A stretch of DNA of 64,000 nucleotides from Bin80 sp965215475. GTDB taxonomy: Bacteria > Bacteroidota > Rhodothermia > Rhodothermales > Bin80. Below the pieces are notes generated by a model. That model did not search any database. It was not told the origin of the DNA and was given only the letters and a program-made list of their open reading frames with translations. The translations under genes were made by a program, and so were the position numbers. The stretch spans positions 2,542,001-2,606,000 of the forward strand of contig OZ244061.1 of the NCBI GenBank assembly GCA_965215475.1, read 5' to 3'. Positions 62,140 through 64,000 of the stretch are shown here, piece after piece (the stretch's first letter is position 1; each line of letters starts with the position of its first letter).

Positions 62140-64000
62140 TTATGCGGCAATACGAGCCGTTCGAACGATATCCGCGGGGATTGGATAGTTCATTTTCCAA
62201 ATAATTTTCATGGGTTTTTCACTTTCATGGGATTGATAAGAGACTGGACCAAGGAACTGATAGGGCATGGTCAGGCCAGAATCCGTTTTCGGTGAGGCAC
62301 GAACAAATAACAATGGAGTGACTCCGAGGGAATCATGATGTATATGGCGGAGTCCCTTTAATTTTTCTGGTCGGGTATTATTTTGCGATTCCCAGTGAAA
62401 TAGATGTGGGCTGATCGCATAATCCTGGTACAACGTACTGTAGGAGTATTCTTTCTCCGTTTTTTGTATTGTCGCGAAAAGTAGATTGCACTTTGTGGCT
62501 TCATCAAATTTTACGCCCTCCCGAATCGGGTTTACACGGCCATTGCGAATCATCTTGAAGGCCGCAGCGATTTCTGTGTTCGAATATTTTGCATGTAATT
62601 CCAATGGTATATTGGGGGCGATCGTGTAATCAGAAGGCGGGTGTGCAATGCGTTCTTTTAGAAGATCGGTTAAAGAGATTAGTTCGTCGCAAATAGCAGG
62701 ATGATCAAGAAGTTTTCTGTAGCTACCACGAAGATCGGTTACATCTTCTGCCTCGATTAACAGGCAGAGAAGCATCAGGAGTCGTCGTTGGTCCCGTTCC
62801 GGTAACTCCGTTACATTCAGGTTTCCTTCGGCCGCTTTGCGGATAAAATTGAGACGAGATGTATCATCTGCATGAATCAAGAGGCACAATTTTTTGCCCA
62901 TCTTGATCTCATCTGTTCCCTCGGGAAAAGAAGAGATCCCAACTCTTCGGATTAAGGTAGCAAAACTGCGTTTTTTGCCGTAAAAATCTTCGATGGATAG
63001 ATCGGTTTCTTTCAGGAAACGGTATAGTGTTGCTTGTTTGCCCAAGCCTTTGAGTAATCGTTCCAGCTCATTCGTTCGATAGGAAAGTTGGGATTTTAGG
63101 TTTTCGAGGATCACCTCATGGCTTTCACGATCCAACTCGATCGTGCATCCAGATGGTAAGAAGGGGAATTTATTCTCAACCGCTTTTGCAATCGTTTTCC
63201 TTGAGGTCGTCCCGAGCATTGCTCCGAAGATGGGATCAAATCGAAAATTTCGCGAGCTATTGCTGATAAAATCAAGGACGGTCAGGTAATCTTTCCCTTC
63301 ACAGTGGCGAAGCCCCCGTCCTAACTGCTGGAGAAAAATCGTTGCACTGTTCGTTGGCCGAAGCATGATTATCGTATCCACCGAAGGTAGATCAATCCCT
63401 TCTCCCAGAACATCTACGGAAAAGACGACATTAATCTTGCCATTTCTGAGCCGAGAGAGTATACTCTCTCGTTCATGATTGGGAGTCGTTCCAACAATTA
63501 AGGCAGCGGGAATTTTTGCCTCATTGAATTTGCGAGTCATGAACTTAGCGTGGGATATACTCACACAGAATCCTAGTGCACGCATTTTTTGAGGATCTAC
63601 GATGTAATCATGAACGGCTTCCAGGATCTTACGCACACGGAGATCATCGGCGGTAAACAGTCTACTCAGTTCCTGATCATCATATTTGCCTCGAATCCAG
63701 CGCACATTAGACAGATCGCCACCATCGTGACGCCCGAAATAATAGAAGGGAACCAAAAATCCTCGATCAATAGCATCCCAGATCCGCAGTTCTGCTGCAA
63801 TATGGTCGTCGAACCAAGTTAGAATGGGTTTTCCATCCGTGCGCTCAGGCGTTGCCGTCAGTCCGAGAAGGTAACGGGGTCGAAAGTATTCAAGGAGTCT
63901 TCGATAGGTTTTTGCAGCGGCATGATGAAATTCATCAATGATAATCATCCCAAAGTGCTCTCGATGGATCTCTGAGAGGTCAAAATTTGAAAGAGATTGA
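62140..64000 (-). CDS. DEAD/DEAH-box helicase with DUF3427 C-terminus (partial)
   Basis: The frame continues without a stop to the right edge, so at least 620 codons are visible and the N-terminus is missing. Helicase motif II is MIIIDEFHHA (DEFH variant of DEAH), motif III LGLTATPERTDG, motif IV region ALGFCVSISHAKFM, motif V FSVDVLGEGIDLPSVDTIIMLRPT, motif VI QQLGRGLRHCEGK. The C-terminal ~230 residues, with EKEYSYSTLYQDYAISPHLFHWESQNNT, LLFVRASPK and YQFLGPVSYQSHE, match the DUF3427 domain of superfamily II helicases that often have an N-terminal PLD-type nuclease. Such proteins occur in accessory loci, sometimes with a presumed defence role. Confidence 0.88.
   Translation of the reverse strand, partial: QSLSNFDLSEIHREHFGMIIIDEFHHAAAKTYRRLLEYFRPRYLLGLTATPERTDGKPILTWFDDHIAAELRIWDAIDRGFLVPFYYFGRHDGGDLSNVRWIRGKYDDQELSRLFTADDLRVRKILEAVHDYIVDPQKMRALGFCVSISHAKFMTRKFNEAKIPAALIVGTTPNHERESILSRLRNGKINVVFSVDVLGEGIDLPSVDTIIMLRPTNSATIFLQQLGRGLRHCEGKDYLTVLDFISNSSRNFRFDPIFGAMLGTTSRKTIAKAVENKFPFLPSGCTIELDRESHEVILENLKSQLSYRTNELERLLKGLGKQATLYRFLKETDLSIEDFYGKKRSFATLIRRVGISSFPEGTDEIKMGKKLCLLIHADDTSRLNFIRKAAEGNLNVTELPERDQRRLLMLLCLLIEAEDVTDLRGSYRKLLDHPAICDELISLTDLLKERIAHPPSDYTIAPNIPLELHAKYSNTEIAAAFKMIRNGRVNPIREGVKFDEATKCNLLFATIQKTEKEYSYSTLYQDYAISPHLFHWESQNNTRPEKLKGLRHIHHDSLGVTPLLFVRASPKTDSGLTMPYQFLGPVSYQSHESEKPMKIIWKMNYPIPADIVRTARIAA

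Overview
The window looks like a chromosome segment from a member of the Bacteroidota in the broad sense, most likely a Rhodothermota/Balneolota (Salinibacter-like) lineage. This is inferred from gene content, not from a search. The clues are an ileS - TraR/DksA-type - lspA cluster, a DUF1015-serA-serC cluster, PorV/PorQ-like outer-membrane proteins beside a protein with a YPNPF-type C-terminal sorting/FlgD-like domain, a SusC-type carboxypeptidase-regulatory N-terminus at the left edge, and a cruF / crtE-crtB fusion / crtI carotenoid cluster.

Layout. 1-2.4 kb is debris: a TonB-receptor-like N-terminus cut by the window edge, an ISL3-family left-end fragment and a truncated KAP-type NTPase. 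2.3-4.0 kb encodes a HAD phosphatase and dTDP-glucose 4,6-dehydratase. At 4.6-4.9 kb an initiator tRNA gene is split by a group I intron. 5-24 kb is a dense housekeeping block: serine biosynthesis, three-subunit NAD(P) transhydrogenase, hotdog thioesterase, tesA with its divergent ABC exporter, PLP homeostasis protein, purine nucleoside phosphorylase, ileS, DksA-like protein, lspA, an AlbA/Schlafen-type ATP-binding protein, then an 87-bp tandem repeat. 24-27 kb holds an M20 amidohydrolase and argH.

27.5-33.6 kb is the most interesting accessory locus: a translationally coupled three-gene operon of a double-TIR protein, a SLOG (STALD-like) protein and an MTH538/DUF1863 TIR protein, resembling Thoeris-type or other TIR-SLOG nucleotide-signalling defence systems. 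The operon is decaying. The first gene has an in-frame stop, a one-base deletion and a 3.5-kb insertion, and the third has a one-base frameshift at its N-terminus. The insertion is a TnpB-carrying element with 24-bp inverted repeats and an 8-bp target duplication, and its tnpB is itself split by an IS1634-type element with a 6-bp duplication. An IS110 copy follows.

35.8-44 kb returns to core genes: AI-2E-type permease, GlsB-like protein, a five-gene envelope/secretion operon and an aspartate aminotransferase. 44.5-57.4 kb is a tandem family of four paralogous P-loop ATPases. The first copy is broken by a 5.8-kb block carrying a surface lipoprotein operon (itself hit by an IS4-type element containing an IS66-type element) and by an ISL3 element with an exact 8-bp duplication. 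The other three copies are mosaics of one another, with long identical tracts that suggest recent duplication and gene conversion. 57.5-61.8 kb is the carotenoid operon, and the right edge is a DEAD/DEAH helicase with a DUF3427-type C-terminus.

Many mobile-element genes carry single-base frameshifts, several at homopolymers. This could be real decay, programmed frameshifting or assembly error, and read-level data would be needed to tell them apart.
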